Of a stretch of 64,000 nt of DNA, positions 34,303-42,705 are shown piece after piece. How positions within the stretch are numbered: position 1 is the first letter of the stretch; each line of letters begins with the position of its first letter. Source of the DNA: Nocardia altamirensis NBRC 108246 (GTDB lineage Bacteria; Actinomycetota; Actinomycetes; Mycobacteriales; Mycobacteriaceae); assembly GCF_001612685.1 (NCBI RefSeq), contig NZ_BDAY01000038.1, forward strand, positions 53,193-117,192. The letters are read 5' to 3'. Position numbers and translations under genes: made by a program. A model generated the notes under the pieces. The model worked only from the letters and a program-made list of their open reading frames with translations, was not told the DNA's origin and searched no databases.

Positions 34303-34358
34303 CGAGTGGGACATGGTGGAGGCGACACGCCGCAAACGCCTCCGTCGTGTCCCGCTCG
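34303..34358. repeat. Long composite hairpin
   Basis: Outer arms CGAGTGGGACA / TGTCCCGCTCG (one T-G pair), an internal loop, and inner arms GGAGGCG / CGCCTCC around a 12-base loop. A folded RNA or a mobile-element end is possible. Confidence 0.6.
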
Positions 34359-34860
34359 TCGAGCTTGCCCCGTGCGAACGGGACATGGCTGTGCCAACTG
34401 TCGACCAGGACAACGCTTTTGGATGTCATCGTGACTCGATAGGTGTACGAGGAACCGACCGGAAGTGGCGAGGCTCGGCTCAATGGGAGAGCAGTGGTTG
34501 CCGACTCATTGGCAAGCGCCGACCCCTCATCGACAGCAGAGAAATGGTTGCTGGGCCGCGTTGACGGTAGTCGAATGGTTGCAGGTGGCCGTTGACGGTA
34601 GTCATATGGCGGGAATACGCGCCGAGACGCCCACCATTGGACTCCCATCAACCTTCCCAAGATCACTTCCCGAGATCTTTGGACCGGACCACAGCCAGAT
34701 GACCACGCTGGAACGAGACACCGAGCATCTGACAGCGGAGGTCAGCCGGGTACGGCACACGACGCCACCACGCTGATCCGGTGCATACCCCGAGGCTGCC
34801 GCTCTCAGGAAACCGTTGAGCTGAGGAATTTTCGGGCTTCGCCAGCCGATCCGGCGCGTT

Positions 34861-35904
34861 TCAGCCGACTCGGCTGACCGAAACGGGCAGACCCGGATCA
34901 GTGGCGACGGTCAGCGAGGACGGGGACGCACCGCCCGCGATGACGTGCGCTCCGAGGGCTGCGATCATGACGCCGTTGTCGGTGCAGAGCCGAGGCTTGG
35001 GCACCCGTAGCGTCAAACCTGCTGCGGTGCAGCGCTCTTCGGCCATCGAACGGATTCGCGAGTTGGCGGTGGCGCCGCCGCCGAGCACCAGGGTGTCGAC
35101 GCCGACGTCCTTGGCCGCGCGGATCGCCTTCATGGTGAGGACGTCGGCGACGGCTTCTTGGAAGGAGGCGGCGATGTCGGGGATGGGCAGGTCCTCCGCG
35201 GTCAGGCCGCTGCGCTGCGCGGACTCGACGTAGCGGGCCACGGCTGTTTTCAGGCCGGAGAACGAGAAGTCGTAGCGCGCGTCGCGGGGGCCGGTCATGC
35301 CGCGCGGGAAGCTGATCGCGCGCGAATTGCCTTTGGCCGCAGCGGCGTCAAGGGCGGGGCCGCCGGGGAAGCCGAGACCGAGCAGCCGCGCGACCTTGTC
35401 GAAGGCCTCGCCTGCCGCATCGTCGACGGTGCTGCCCAGTTCTACGATCGGCGCCGCCAGGTCGGTGACGTGCAGCAGGTGCGTGTGCCCGCCGGAGACG
35501 AGTAGCGCGACGCACGGCGGCATCGGACCGTGCTCGAGGGTGTCCACCGCGACGTGTCCGCCGAGATGGTTCAGCGCATAGAACGGCACATCCCACGCTG
35601 CCGCATAGGCTTTCGCGGCCGCGACGCCGACCAGCAAGGCACCGGCCAGACCGGGTCCGATGGTGACGGCCAGCGCGTCCGGCTTGGCGATGCCTGCCAC
35701 GGCGAGCGCCCGGCGCATGGCGGGCACGATCGCCTCGAGGTGGGCACGCGACGCGATCTCGGGGACAACGCCGCCGAACCGAGCGTGCTGGTCGACGCTG
35801 GACGCGACCTCGTCGGCGAGCAGTTCGCACCGGCCGTCGGCGTGCCTGCGCACGATGCCGACTCCGGTTTCGTCGCAGGAACTCTCGATGCCCATGATGA
35901 TCAC
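34861..35904 (-). CDS. tsaD: tRNA t6A37 threonylcarbamoyltransferase TsaD
   Basis: A 347-residue ASKHA-fold enzyme that transfers the threonylcarbamoyl group to A37 of ANN-decoding tRNAs, working with TsaB and TsaE. The N-terminal IMGIESSCDETGVG, the metal-binding HLEAIVPAM and NHLGGH histidines, and LLVSGGHTHLL are typical. The GTG start at 35904 overlaps the rimI stop by 4 bp (GTGA), and the gene is the last of the alr-hydrolase-tsaE-tsaB-rimI-tsaD run. Its stop borders the repeat-rich region. Confidence 0.96.
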   Translation of the reverse strand: MIIMGIESSCDETGVGIVRRHADGRCELLADEVASSVDQHARFGGVVPEIASRAHLEAIVPAMRRALAVAGIAKPDALAVTIGPGLAGALLVGVAAAKAYAAAWDVPFYALNHLGGHVAVDTLEHGPMPPCVALLVSGGHTHLLHVTDLAAPIVELGSTVDDAAGEAFDKVARLLGLGFPGGPALDAAAAKGNSRAISFPRGMTGPRDARYDFSFSGLKTAVARYVESAQRSGLTAEDLPIPDIAASFQEAVADVLTMKAIRAAKDVGVDTLVLGGGATANSRIRSMAEERCTAAGLTLRVPKPRLCTDNGVMIAALGAHVIAGGASPSSLTVATDPGLPVSVSRVG

Positions 35905-36404
35905 GAGAGGACCTCGTCCGGGAGGGGCAGCGCGCTCAACGCGGGTCTGCGCATGGTGTAGGCGTCGGCGCCGCTGGGGTGGTAGTAGTTCTTGCGTAAG
36001 CCGATGATGTGGAAGCCGTGCTTGGCGTACAGCGCGATCGCGGGCGTGTTGTCGGTGCGCACCTCGAGGAACACGGGCCCGCCGCGCTTGCCTGCTTCGT
36101 CGAGCAACGCCTCGAGCAGCACGGTGCCGATGCCAGCGCGCAGGCAGCCAGGGTCGACGCCGATGGTATGCACCTCGGCTTCGGGGTGTTCGTCATCACC
36201 GAGCAACGCGATGCCTGCGTAGCCGACCATTCGCCCGTCCTCGGCGCGCGCGGTGATGTAGCGATTGTGCGGCGCGGCCAGTTCCGACTGGAAGGCCACC
36301 GCATGCCAGGGGTCGTCCTCCGGAAACAGCAGCTGCTCGAGTTCCACACAGCGCTCGATGTCCGCGGGAGCCATCGGTTCGATCCGAATGTCCACCGGCC
36401 TCAC
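35901..36404 (-). CDS. rimI: Ribosomal-protein-S18-alanine N-acetyltransferase RimI
   Basis: A 167-residue GNAT-fold acetyltransferase. The acetyl-CoA loop is GCLRAGIGTVLLEALLD (R/Q-x-x-G-x-G/A type), and the C-terminal block ALYAKHGFHIIGLRKNYYHP is characteristic of RimI, which acetylates the N-terminus of ribosomal protein S18. The start is GTG 36404, which overlaps the tsaB stop by 4 bp; longer open frames upstream lie inside tsaB. It sits between tsaB and tsaD as in most actinobacteria. Confidence 0.93.
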   Translation of the reverse strand: MRPVDIRIEPMAPADIERCVELEQLLFPEDDPWHAVAFQSELAAPHNRYITARAEDGRMVGYAGIALLGDDEHPEAEVHTIGVDPGCLRAGIGTVLLEALLDEAGKRGGPVFLEVRTDNTPAIALYAKHGFHIIGLRKNYYHPSGADAYTMRRPALSALPLPDEVLS

Positions 36405-37132
36405 GCTCCCGTCCGGTCGAGGGTGCGGTAACTCTTTTCGACAGCGTCCGGCCTGCGCAGGTAGAGCGGCACGAGCGGCTCCGGCACGGTGCGCGCGAGC
36501 AGCTCGGCTGCGGCGACCCGGACCAGTCCGGCGGGCGACGGTGTCTCCACCGGAAGGACGGGAAGGTCGAAGAAGTCGACGTGCGAGGCGGATCCGGCGA
36601 TCGCGGTGGCTTGCGCCATATCGACGTCGCCTGGCTTGGTCACGTCCGGACCGGCGACCCGCACGCCGGCGCGGTAGCGCGCCCAGTACACCTCCCGACG
36701 GCGCGCGTCGGTGACGACCAGGAGTTCGCTGTCCGGCGTGAGGTCCGTCGCAGCGTCGGCGGCAATCGCATCGAGGCTGCACACGCCGTACACGGGCAGG
36801 CCGAGTGCGTCGCCGAAGGCCGCTGCCGTCGCCATGCCGACACGCAGCCCGGTGAAGGGGCCCGGTCCGATGCCGACGACGATCGCGGCGATGTCGGCCC
36901 TGGAACGTCCTGCCTCGGTGAGGCATTCGAGGATCTGCGGGGTGAGCACCTCGGCGTGCGCGCGCGGGTCGACCCGAACCCTGGATGCGACGGTCCGCGT
37001 CTGGACAGTGCCGTTCCGGCCGACCGGCATGCCGTCGCCGACGACGGTCGCCGCATCCGGTGCGGCCTGCTCCAGTTCCACCAATCCCGCGGTAACGGCG
37101 GGTGTCGCGGTGTCGACACTTAATACCAGCAT
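36401..37132 (-). CDS. tsaB: tRNA t6A37 biosynthesis protein TsaB
   Basis: A 243-residue ASKHA-fold protein without the active-site metals of TsaD; it forms the TsaB-TsaD scaffold for t6A synthesis. The typical blocks are MLVLSVDTATPAVTAGL, GIGPGPFTGLRVGMATAAA and SLDAIAADA. It lies 55 bp after tsaE; the gap has an 8-bp hairpin TGGTAGCT / AGCTACCA (37154-37182) that may tune downstream expression. The TGA overlaps the rimI start. Confidence 0.95.
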   Translation of the reverse strand: MLVLSVDTATPAVTAGLVELEQAAPDAATVVGDGMPVGRNGTVQTRTVASRVRVDPRAHAEVLTPQILECLTEAGRSRADIAAIVVGIGPGPFTGLRVGMATAAAFGDALGLPVYGVCSLDAIAADAATDLTPDSELLVVTDARRREVYWARYRAGVRVAGPDVTKPGDVDMAQATAIAGSASHVDFFDLPVLPVETPSPAGLVRVAAAELLARTVPEPLVPLYLRRPDAVEKSYRTLDRTGA

Positions 37133-37187
37133 GATTGACCCAACGATACCGGGTGGTAGCTGCCGCCGGTGCGGAGCTACCAGGTAG

Positions 37188-37634
37188 TTAATCCACCCAT
37201 TCCCATTCTGCGGTGCGTACGTCCGAATCCGGTTCGCGCGACAACAGCACCCGCAGATGCCGATCGGTCAGGTGCTCGACGACGCCGCGACCCCATTCCA
37301 CGACGACCACCGCCTGATGCAGATCGGTGTCGAGATCGAGGGCATCCAGGTCGTCCAGGTCGCCGCCGAGCCGATAGGCGTCCACGTGCACCAGCGGCAC
37401 CGCGCCGGGCTGCTCGCCTGCTCGGTGCTGGCGGGCGATGATGAATGTCGGCGAACTGACCCGGCCCTGCACGCCGAGGCCTGCGGCGATGCCGCGGGTG
37501 AGCGCGGTCTTGCCCGCACCGAGCGGACCATCGAGCACCACCAGATCGCCTGCGCCGAGCCCGGCCGCGAGTTCGCGTCCGAGTGCCTCGGTGTCGGCGA
37601 CGGTGGGCAGCATCCGCTGCTGCCGTTCAGCCAC
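37188..37634 (-). CDS. tsaE: tRNA t6A37 biosynthesis ATPase TsaE
   Basis: A 148-residue P-loop ATPase of the t6A pathway. The Walker A motif is GPLGAGKT near residue 38; SSPTFIIARQH and VHVDAYRLGG are family motifs (switch I and II region). The GTG start at 37634 overlaps the end of the upstream hydrolase gene by 8 bp. The order hydrolase-tsaE-tsaB-rimI-tsaD is common in actinobacteria. Confidence 0.95.
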   Translation of the reverse strand: MAERQQRMLPTVADTEALGRELAAGLGAGDLVVLDGPLGAGKTALTRGIAAGLGVQGRVSSPTFIIARQHRAGEQPGAVPLVHVDAYRLGGDLDDLDALDLDTDLHQAVVVVEWGRGVVEHLTDRHLRVLLSREPDSDVRTAEWEWVD

Positions 37635-38718
37635 TGCTCACCTCCGAAGGGCGTTGGTCGGCCGGTTCCAGCGCGCCGGCGCGCACGAGCAATCGATCGA
37701 GCGCGCCGTTGACGATATCCGGGAACTGCAGGTGCGCCATGTGCGCGGCCCGAGCGAGCCGGATGAGTTCGCTGTTCGGCAGCTCACGGGCGAGGGCGCG
37801 GGAGTTGCGGAAGGGGATCACCAGATCGCGGGTGCCACCGAGTACCAGCACCGGCAGGTGCGCCAGGGTGGGCAGTGCGGCCGACTCGTCGTGTAACTCG
37901 ATGGCTTTCAAGAACTTCACGATGGTCTCGACCGGCGTCTGATCGATCATCAGGGTGGTGAATCGGGACAGTGTCGGGCTCACCTGACCGTGATACGAGC
38001 TGACGTGCAGGATCGGCGTGATCACATGGCGGGCCGTGGATCGTCCGGCTTGGATCAGCGCGGGCGCGGTATGCACGGCGACCCGGAACCCGTCGATCGC
38101 GGGGTTGCGCAGCAGTTGGGTGATACCGGCGGCAGTGACCTCGGCGGCCGCGGTCGAGAGCAATGCGATCCCGATCACGCGCTCCGCGAACAGCTCCGGG
38201 AACTGCGCTGCCGCAGCGAGCACCGTCATGCCGCCGAGCGAATGACCGACCAGCACCACCCGGCCGGTCGGCGCGGTCGCCTGGATCACCGCGGCGAGGT
38301 CGCGGCCGAGCTGGGCGACAGTGCAGCTCTGCGCCGTCGGCGTGCCGGAGCGCCCATGTCCGCGCTGATCGAACAGGACGAGCCGAGCGCTTGCGCCCCA
38401 CCGCTTTTCGAGGTCGCGGCGCTGAAAGTGGAAGGACTCCATGCTGTTGCAGAAGCCGTGCACGAAGATCACGGTGACCGGCGCGTCCGCAGGACCGCAT
38501 TCCCGAGTGGCCAGGCGCACACCGTCTTCGGTGAGCACCGCGCCTGCCCGATCCTGCTCGATGAGGTCGAAGTTCTCGTCCCGGTATTCGTCGCGAAGGG
38601 CAGGCCAGAGCACTTTGGCGCCGGCGCGGCGTAGGGCGTGCACCCCGGCCAGCGCGCCGACCACGCCCGCGGTGGCGAGGCCGCCGCGGACCGCGGCGAC
38701 CTTGGTGCGGCGCTTCAT
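37627..38718 (-). CDS. Alpha/beta-hydrolase between alr and tsaE
   Basis: A 363-residue alpha/beta-hydrolase. A hydrophobic N-terminal stretch (GGLATAGVVGALAGVHAL) may anchor it in the membrane. The oxyanion region is FVHGFCNSMES, the nucleophile elbow is VGHSLGG, the acid lies in GGTRDLVIP, and the likely His is in RAAHMAHL. The ATG at 38718 overlaps the alr stop (ATGA), so it is tightly coupled to alr. This hydrolase is a common neighbour of alr and tsaE in actinobacteria; its substrate is unknown. Confidence 0.9.
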   Translation of the reverse strand: MKRRTKVAAVRGGLATAGVVGALAGVHALRRAGAKVLWPALRDEYRDENFDLIEQDRAGAVLTEDGVRLATRECGPADAPVTVIFVHGFCNSMESFHFQRRDLEKRWGASARLVLFDQRGHGRSGTPTAQSCTVAQLGRDLAAVIQATAPTGRVVLVGHSLGGMTVLAAAAQFPELFAERVIGIALLSTAAAEVTAAGITQLLRNPAIDGFRVAVHTAPALIQAGRSTARHVITPILHVSSYHGQVSPTLSRFTTLMIDQTPVETIVKFLKAIELHDESAALPTLAHLPVLVLGGTRDLVIPFRNSRALARELPNSELIRLARAAHMAHLQFPDIVNGALDRLLVRAGALEPADQRPSEVSSG

Positions 38719-39842
38719 CGGATGCCACCCACGTAGCGTCGCGCCGCCCTGCCTCGTGGTGAACAGACCACCTCGTAGTTGAGGGTGCCGAGCAGTTCCG
38801 CCCAGTCCTGAGCGCGCGGCTCGCCTGGCCCGCCGCCGAACAGGATCGCGAGATCGCCTTCGCGGACGCCTGCGGCATTGTCGCCGAGGTCGACGACGAA
38901 CTGGTCCATACAGATCCGGCCGACGTTCGGGCGGCGGGCGCCGCCGAGCCACACCTCGAAACGTCCACTCAGCGGCCGGAATACGCCGTCGGCGTAGCCG
39001 GCGGGGATGAGCGCGACGGTGGTGTCGTGGGTGGCGACCCAGGTGTGCCCGTAGGAGACGCCCTCCCCCGCGAGCACCGGTTTGACCTGAAGCACGCGGG
39101 CCTGGAAGGTCATCGCGGGGCGCAGGCCGAAGTCGTCGATGTCGGGGATCGGGCTGTGCCCGTAGACCGCGATGCCGGGACGGACCATGTCGAAGGCGAG
39201 GTCGGGGCGGGTCAGCGCGGCGGGCGAGTTGGCCAGGTGCACGAGCTCCGGTTCCAGGCCGTGCTCCTTGGCCGCCGCGATGGCGTCGAGAAAACGGTCG
39301 CGCTGCAGGTCGTTGGTCGGGTGCGCGGGTTCGTCACCGCGCGCCAGGTGCGAGAAGATCGCGCGGAAGCGCACCGCCTGCGCATCGACGAGTGTCCGCA
39401 ATTCCGCGAGTGCCTGCGGATATTCGCCCGTCGACAGCCCGTTGCGGTTGAGGCCGGTGTCGACTTTGAGGCTGACCGTCGCAGGCTTGCCGAGGCGCTC
39501 GGCCGCCGCTGCCACCGCGCGCAGATGGGCGAGGGTCGAGACGCCGATCTCGATATCGGCCGCGATCGCGGCACCGTAGTCGGCGTCGGAATCGTTGAGC
39601 CAGCTCAGAATCGGCGCGGTGATGCCTGCCTTGCGCAGTTGCACGCCCTCATCGATGGTGGTGACACCGATCTCGGCGGCGCCCGCCGCCAGCGCGGCCT
39701 TCGCCACCTCGACGGCACCGTGGTTGTACCCGTCCGCCTTGACCACCACCATCACCGCGGCGTCGCCCGCGTGCTCCCGCAGGATCCGCACGTTGTGAGC
39801 AATGGCGTCTAGGTCGACGACCGCCTCCACCTGCGCGTGCAT
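38715..39842 (-). CDS. alr: Alanine racemase
   Basis: A 375-residue PLP-dependent enzyme that makes D-alanine for peptidoglycan. The PLP lysine is Lys35 in VVVKADGYNHG, and the second catalytic residue is the Tyr of GVSYGHTWVA; the TIM-barrel and C-terminal beta domain (RICMDQFVVDLGD) are present. The ATG is at 39842. A copy of the 39-bp repeat lies 90 bp upstream, in the gap after nnr. It heads the tight operon running to tsaD. Confidence 0.97.
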   Translation of the reverse strand: MHAQVEAVVDLDAIAHNVRILREHAGDAAVMVVVKADGYNHGAVEVAKAALAAGAAEIGVTTIDEGVQLRKAGITAPILSWLNDSDADYGAAIAADIEIGVSTLAHLRAVAAAAERLGKPATVSLKVDTGLNRNGLSTGEYPQALAELRTLVDAQAVRFRAIFSHLARGDEPAHPTNDLQRDRFLDAIAAAKEHGLEPELVHLANSPAALTRPDLAFDMVRPGIAVYGHSPIPDIDDFGLRPAMTFQARVLQVKPVLAGEGVSYGHTWVATHDTTVALIPAGYADGVFRPLSGRFEVWLGGARRPNVGRICMDQFVVDLGDNAAGVREGDLAILFGGGPGEPRAQDWAELLGTLNYEVVCSPRGRAARRYVGGIR

Positions 39843-40061
39843 GTCCGCCTCTCCGAGTATTCAGGCCAGACCCAGGTGCCACGGTAGTGACTCGGGCGGC
39901 CTGCGGTGACGTGGTCGTGGGGTTAGCCCGTCCCCGGTGAGTTACCCATCTGCTTCCGAAATCAGTCGTCATTGGTTGTCGACCGAGTCTATCGACCGAG
40001 AAATGTCCTGGTGGAGCGTGTAGCGCGGAAGGTGTTCCGCGGCACAAGTCGATGCGCGGGT
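39843..40061. other. Intergenic gap between nnr and alr
   Basis: 219 bp. It holds copy C of the 39-bp repeat and is the likely site of an alr promoter. No further motif was recognised. Confidence 0.5.
39932..39970 (-). repeat. 39-bp dispersed intergenic repeat, copy C
   Basis: Third copy; 31 of 39 positions match copy B. On the minus strand ATGGGTAACTC starts at 39949 and opens an 8-codon frame ending at 39923, with GGAAG a few bases upstream of the ATG. It lies 90 bp before the alr start, about the same distance as copy A before its gene. Confidence 0.7.
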
Positions 40062-41528
40062 CTATTGCCCGTCGGCGAGGGCGCGCAGGGTGCGGATGGC
40101 GGGGCGGATGTGGTCGAGGAGCGGCGTCGCCGAGATCGGGGCGGCTTCCGGGTGACCATCGTTGGCCGCCAGGTTGGCGGCAAGGGAGTGGGCGCGTGCA
40201 GCGGCCGCAGCCGCCGCGGCCGGGGCGTGATCCGCGGCGAGCAGCGCGCCGATGATGCCGGAGAGGACGTCACCCGCGCCTGCGGTGGCGGCCCAGGAGG
40301 CGCCCGCCTCGTTGACGAGAACCGGTGCGCCGGGGGCAGCGATGAGGGTGGCTCGCCCCTTCAGTAGGACGGTGGCCTGCCAGGAGTCGGCGAGTGCACG
40401 CACCGCGGCTACTCGATCGGCGCCGACCTCCGCGCCGGCTAGTCGGGCGAATTCGCCTGCGTGCGGGGTCAATACGGTCGGCGCCGAGCGTCCGCGCACC
40501 AGCTCGGGTTCGGCGGCGAGCAGGGTCAGTCCGTCGGCGTCGACGACGACGGGCAGGTCGGTGGCGAGAATCTCGACGAGGCGCTCGCGGGCCGCGGCAT
40601 CGGTGCCTGCGCCGGGCCCGAACACCCAGGCCTGGACCCGGCCGACCTCGGAGACCTGGTCGGTGGCAATGACTTCGGGGAACTTCGCGAGCACGTCGGC
40701 GGTGCACGGCCCCGCGTAGCGGACCATGCCAGAGGTCGCCGCTACCGCCGCGCCGGTACACAGCACCGCGGCGCCCGGGTAGCTCGCGCTGCCCGCACAG
40801 ACGCCGGTGACGCCCTGGGTGTACTTGTCGTCGGTGGCGTCCGGCACCGGCCATGCCGCACCGATCGACGCAGGCTCCAGTGCCGCCAGCGCCGGCTCGG
40901 GTAATCGTAATCCGATGGGCACCAGCTCGATTCGTCCGCAATACGGTGCAGCAAGCGCGTGCACCGGCTTGTAGGCGCCGAACGCGACGGTGACGGCGGC
41001 ACGCACGGCAGGTCCTGTGACGGCACCGGTGTCCGGATCGACACCGCTGGGCAAATCCGCGGCAATGATCGGGACCTGGAGCGCCGCAACGAGTTCCGCG
41101 GCGTTCGGGCGTAGCGCCCCGCGGCCGGAGATGCCGACGATGCCATCGATCACCAGATCGGGACTGCCGAGGCGCACCGCGGCGGGGTCGCCGCTGCCGT
41201 CGAGCACCCGGCCGCCTGCTTTGCGCAGCGCCGCAAGACCTTTCGCGTGAGCGCGGGCCGGGTGCAACAGCACGGCGGTCACCGCGACACTGCGGCGGCG
41301 CAGCGTAGCGCCTGCCCATAAGGCGTCACCGCCATTGTCACCGGAACCGACGAGCAGCGTCACCGCGCGTCCTGCGATGCCGCCGGTACGCGCCCGTAGC
41401 TCGTCCGCGACCACCGTGGCCAGCCCATATGCCGCACGCCACATGGGGACGCCGTCCGGGACGCGCAGGAAAAGCTCGGCCTCGGCCGCGCGCACTTCAT
41501 CGGCGGTGAAATAGCCCCGCTGCGACAT
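40062..41528 (-). CDS. nnr: Bifunctional NAD(P)H-hydrate epimerase / ADP-dependent dehydratase
   Basis: A 488-residue repair enzyme for hydrated NADH and NADPH. The N-terminal YjeF_N epimerase half has VGSGDNGGDALWAGATL and DLPSGVDPDTG; the C-terminal ribokinase-like dehydratase half has TPHAGEFARLAG and the catalytic-region motif SWAATAGAGDVLSG. The start at ATG 41528 has GGAGGAT upstream; the longer open frame does not match the family. It is followed by the alr operon after 219 bp and is divergent from the cupredoxin gene. Confidence 0.95.
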   Translation of the reverse strand: MSQRGYFTADEVRAAEAELFLRVPDGVPMWRAAYGLATVVADELRARTGGIAGRAVTLLVGSGDNGGDALWAGATLRRRSVAVTAVLLHPARAHAKGLAALRKAGGRVLDGSGDPAAVRLGSPDLVIDGIVGISGRGALRPNAAELVAALQVPIIAADLPSGVDPDTGAVTGPAVRAAVTVAFGAYKPVHALAAPYCGRIELVPIGLRLPEPALAALEPASIGAAWPVPDATDDKYTQGVTGVCAGSASYPGAAVLCTGAAVAATSGMVRYAGPCTADVLAKFPEVIATDQVSEVGRVQAWVFGPGAGTDAAARERLVEILATDLPVVVDADGLTLLAAEPELVRGRSAPTVLTPHAGEFARLAGAEVGADRVAAVRALADSWQATVLLKGRATLIAAPGAPVLVNEAGASWAATAGAGDVLSGIIGALLAADHAPAAAAAAAARAHSLAANLAANDGHPEAAPISATPLLDHIRPAIRTLRALADGQ

Positions 41529-41634
41529 GGGCGATCCTCCACTGGGTTGTTCGGCACTGCTGGGTGTTCGGTGTTCCGGTCGCGCGGATGGTGCCGCGTG
41601 GGCCCGCAACGACAGCAGACTACGCTTGGCCATC

Positions 41635-42066
41635 ATGCCAATGGTCAAGCGCCGCGCCAGGTCCATGCAGGTCCTCACCGGATTCACGGTGGTGGCGGCG
41701 TTGCTGGTCGCCGGGTGCGGCGGCGGCGACAGCGGTACCGCCGCGACGACGACGAAGCGGCCGCCCCAGCCGACGACAACGATCACGCAGCCGACGGGTG
41801 ACCAGAAACCCGCCGCCGTCATCGTCCACGTCGGCGACATGAAGTTCGCCCCCGCCGAGGTCACCATCAAGGCGGGCGAGACCGTCACCTGGAAGTTCAC
41901 CGACAAGGTCCCGCACACCGTGCAGGGCATCGGCGACAAGGCGATGGGCATCAACAGCCCGATCATCGACAAGGGCGAGTGGAGCTACACCTTCACCGTG
42001 CCCGGCTCCTACCGCTATCTCTGTTCCCTCCATCCCGAAATGCGCGGCACCATCACCGTCCAATGA
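41635..42066 (+). CDS. Cupredoxin-domain lipoprotein
   Basis: A 143-residue secreted lipoprotein. A signal peptide ends in the lipobox VAGC near residue 24, then a Thr/Pro/Gln linker, then a plastocyanin-like domain (about 55-143). The copper ligands are visible: His in VPHTV, and Cys, His and Met in the CSLHPEM block near the C-terminus, a complete type 1 copper site. It probably carries electrons at the outer face of the membrane. The start is ATG 41635, with ATG 41641 as an alternative. It ends 9 bp from the convergent marR gene. Confidence 0.9.
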   Translation: MPMVKRRARSMQVLTGFTVVAALLVAGCGGGDSGTAATTTKRPPQPTTTITQPTGDQKPAAVIVHVGDMKFAPAEVTIKAGETVTWKFTDKVPHTVQGIGDKAMGINSPIIDKGEWSYTFTVPGSYRYLCSLHPEMRGTITVQ

Positions 42067-42075
42067 CCCGACGGG

Positions 42076-42567
42076 TCAGACGGGACGGTACTGGCGGGTG
42101 CGCGAGCTGCGCGCCGACGAGGTGTTGAGGGCTTCCACCGCGGCCACCAGCGGGGCCAGTTCGGGGTCGGCGGCGGCTTGACCCAGTGCACTCGCGAGCG
42201 CGGCGTCATGGGTCGGCCTGGCCTGTTCGAGCAGCGTGAGCCCTGGCGGTGTGACGTCGGTGTAGATGCCGCGGCGATCGTCGGGGCACAGGTAGCGCTG
42301 GAGCAGACCGCGGTCTTCCAGGCGCGTGACGAGCCTGGTTGTTGCGCTTTGACTCAGCACGACCGCCTCCGCGACCTGGTTCATCCGTAGGTGACCGCCC
42401 GGTCCGTCGTGCTGGCGGCTGAGCACTACTAGCAGCGAGAACTCGCGGACGCTCAGGTGGTGACCGGACTGCAGCGCACGTTCGATGTGCGCTTCGATCC
42501 GATCGTGCAGCAGCGACAGTGCGTACCAACCATCGGCCAGGCCGGTCAGGGCGGCATCCGCGGTCAT
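42076..42567 (-). CDS. MarR-family transcriptional regulator
   Basis: A 163-residue winged-helix regulator. The DNA-binding part is seen as LRMNQVAEAVVLSQSATTRL followed by VTRLEDRGLLQR and the wing DRRGIYTDVTPPG. The start at ATG 42567 has GGAAGGA 5 bp upstream. It is divergent from an MFS exporter gene, and the gap carries a pair of TGCAATTAT words, so it probably represses that exporter and itself. The ligand is unknown. Confidence 0.92.
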   Translation of the reverse strand: MTADAALTGLADGWYALSLLHDRIEAHIERALQSGHHLSVREFSLLVVLSRQHDGPGGHLRMNQVAEAVVLSQSATTRLVTRLEDRGLLQRYLCPDDRRGIYTDVTPPGLTLLEQARPTHDAALASALGQAAADPELAPLVAAVEALNTSSARSSRTRQYRPV

Positions 42568-42629
42568 GGTGTTCCTTCCGCGTCGGGACAGTAGTTCCAG
42601 GATAGATGACCATCGCAATAGCCCGCGCT

Positions 42630-42655
42630 TGCAATTATCACGCGTATGCAATTAT
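42630..42655. promoter_or_regulatory. Candidate MarR operator
   Basis: TGCAATTAT occurs at 42630-42638 and again at 42647-42655, 17 bp apart, in the gap between the marR gene and the MFS gene. It is the only A/T-rich segment in that gap. Confidence 0.5.
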
Positions 42656-42705
42656 TGTTGACGCCCGTAAGGCTCAGGCGCAACATCAAGTGGAGGCTCT
42701 CGACC

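Larger units (their letters stand above)
32837..34860. other. 2-kb repeat-rich region without genes
   Basis: No credible gene was found between the Hsp70-like gene and tsaD. Many open frames exist on both strands, but they follow from the repeats and GC content. The region holds a 30-bp tandem repeat (32873-32985), a degenerate 20-bp minisatellite (33050-33990), a 179-bp duplication, and two large inverted repeats (34060-34106 and 34303-34358). A 14-bp word CGTTGACGGTAGTC is repeated at 34559 and 34590. Confidence 0.7.
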
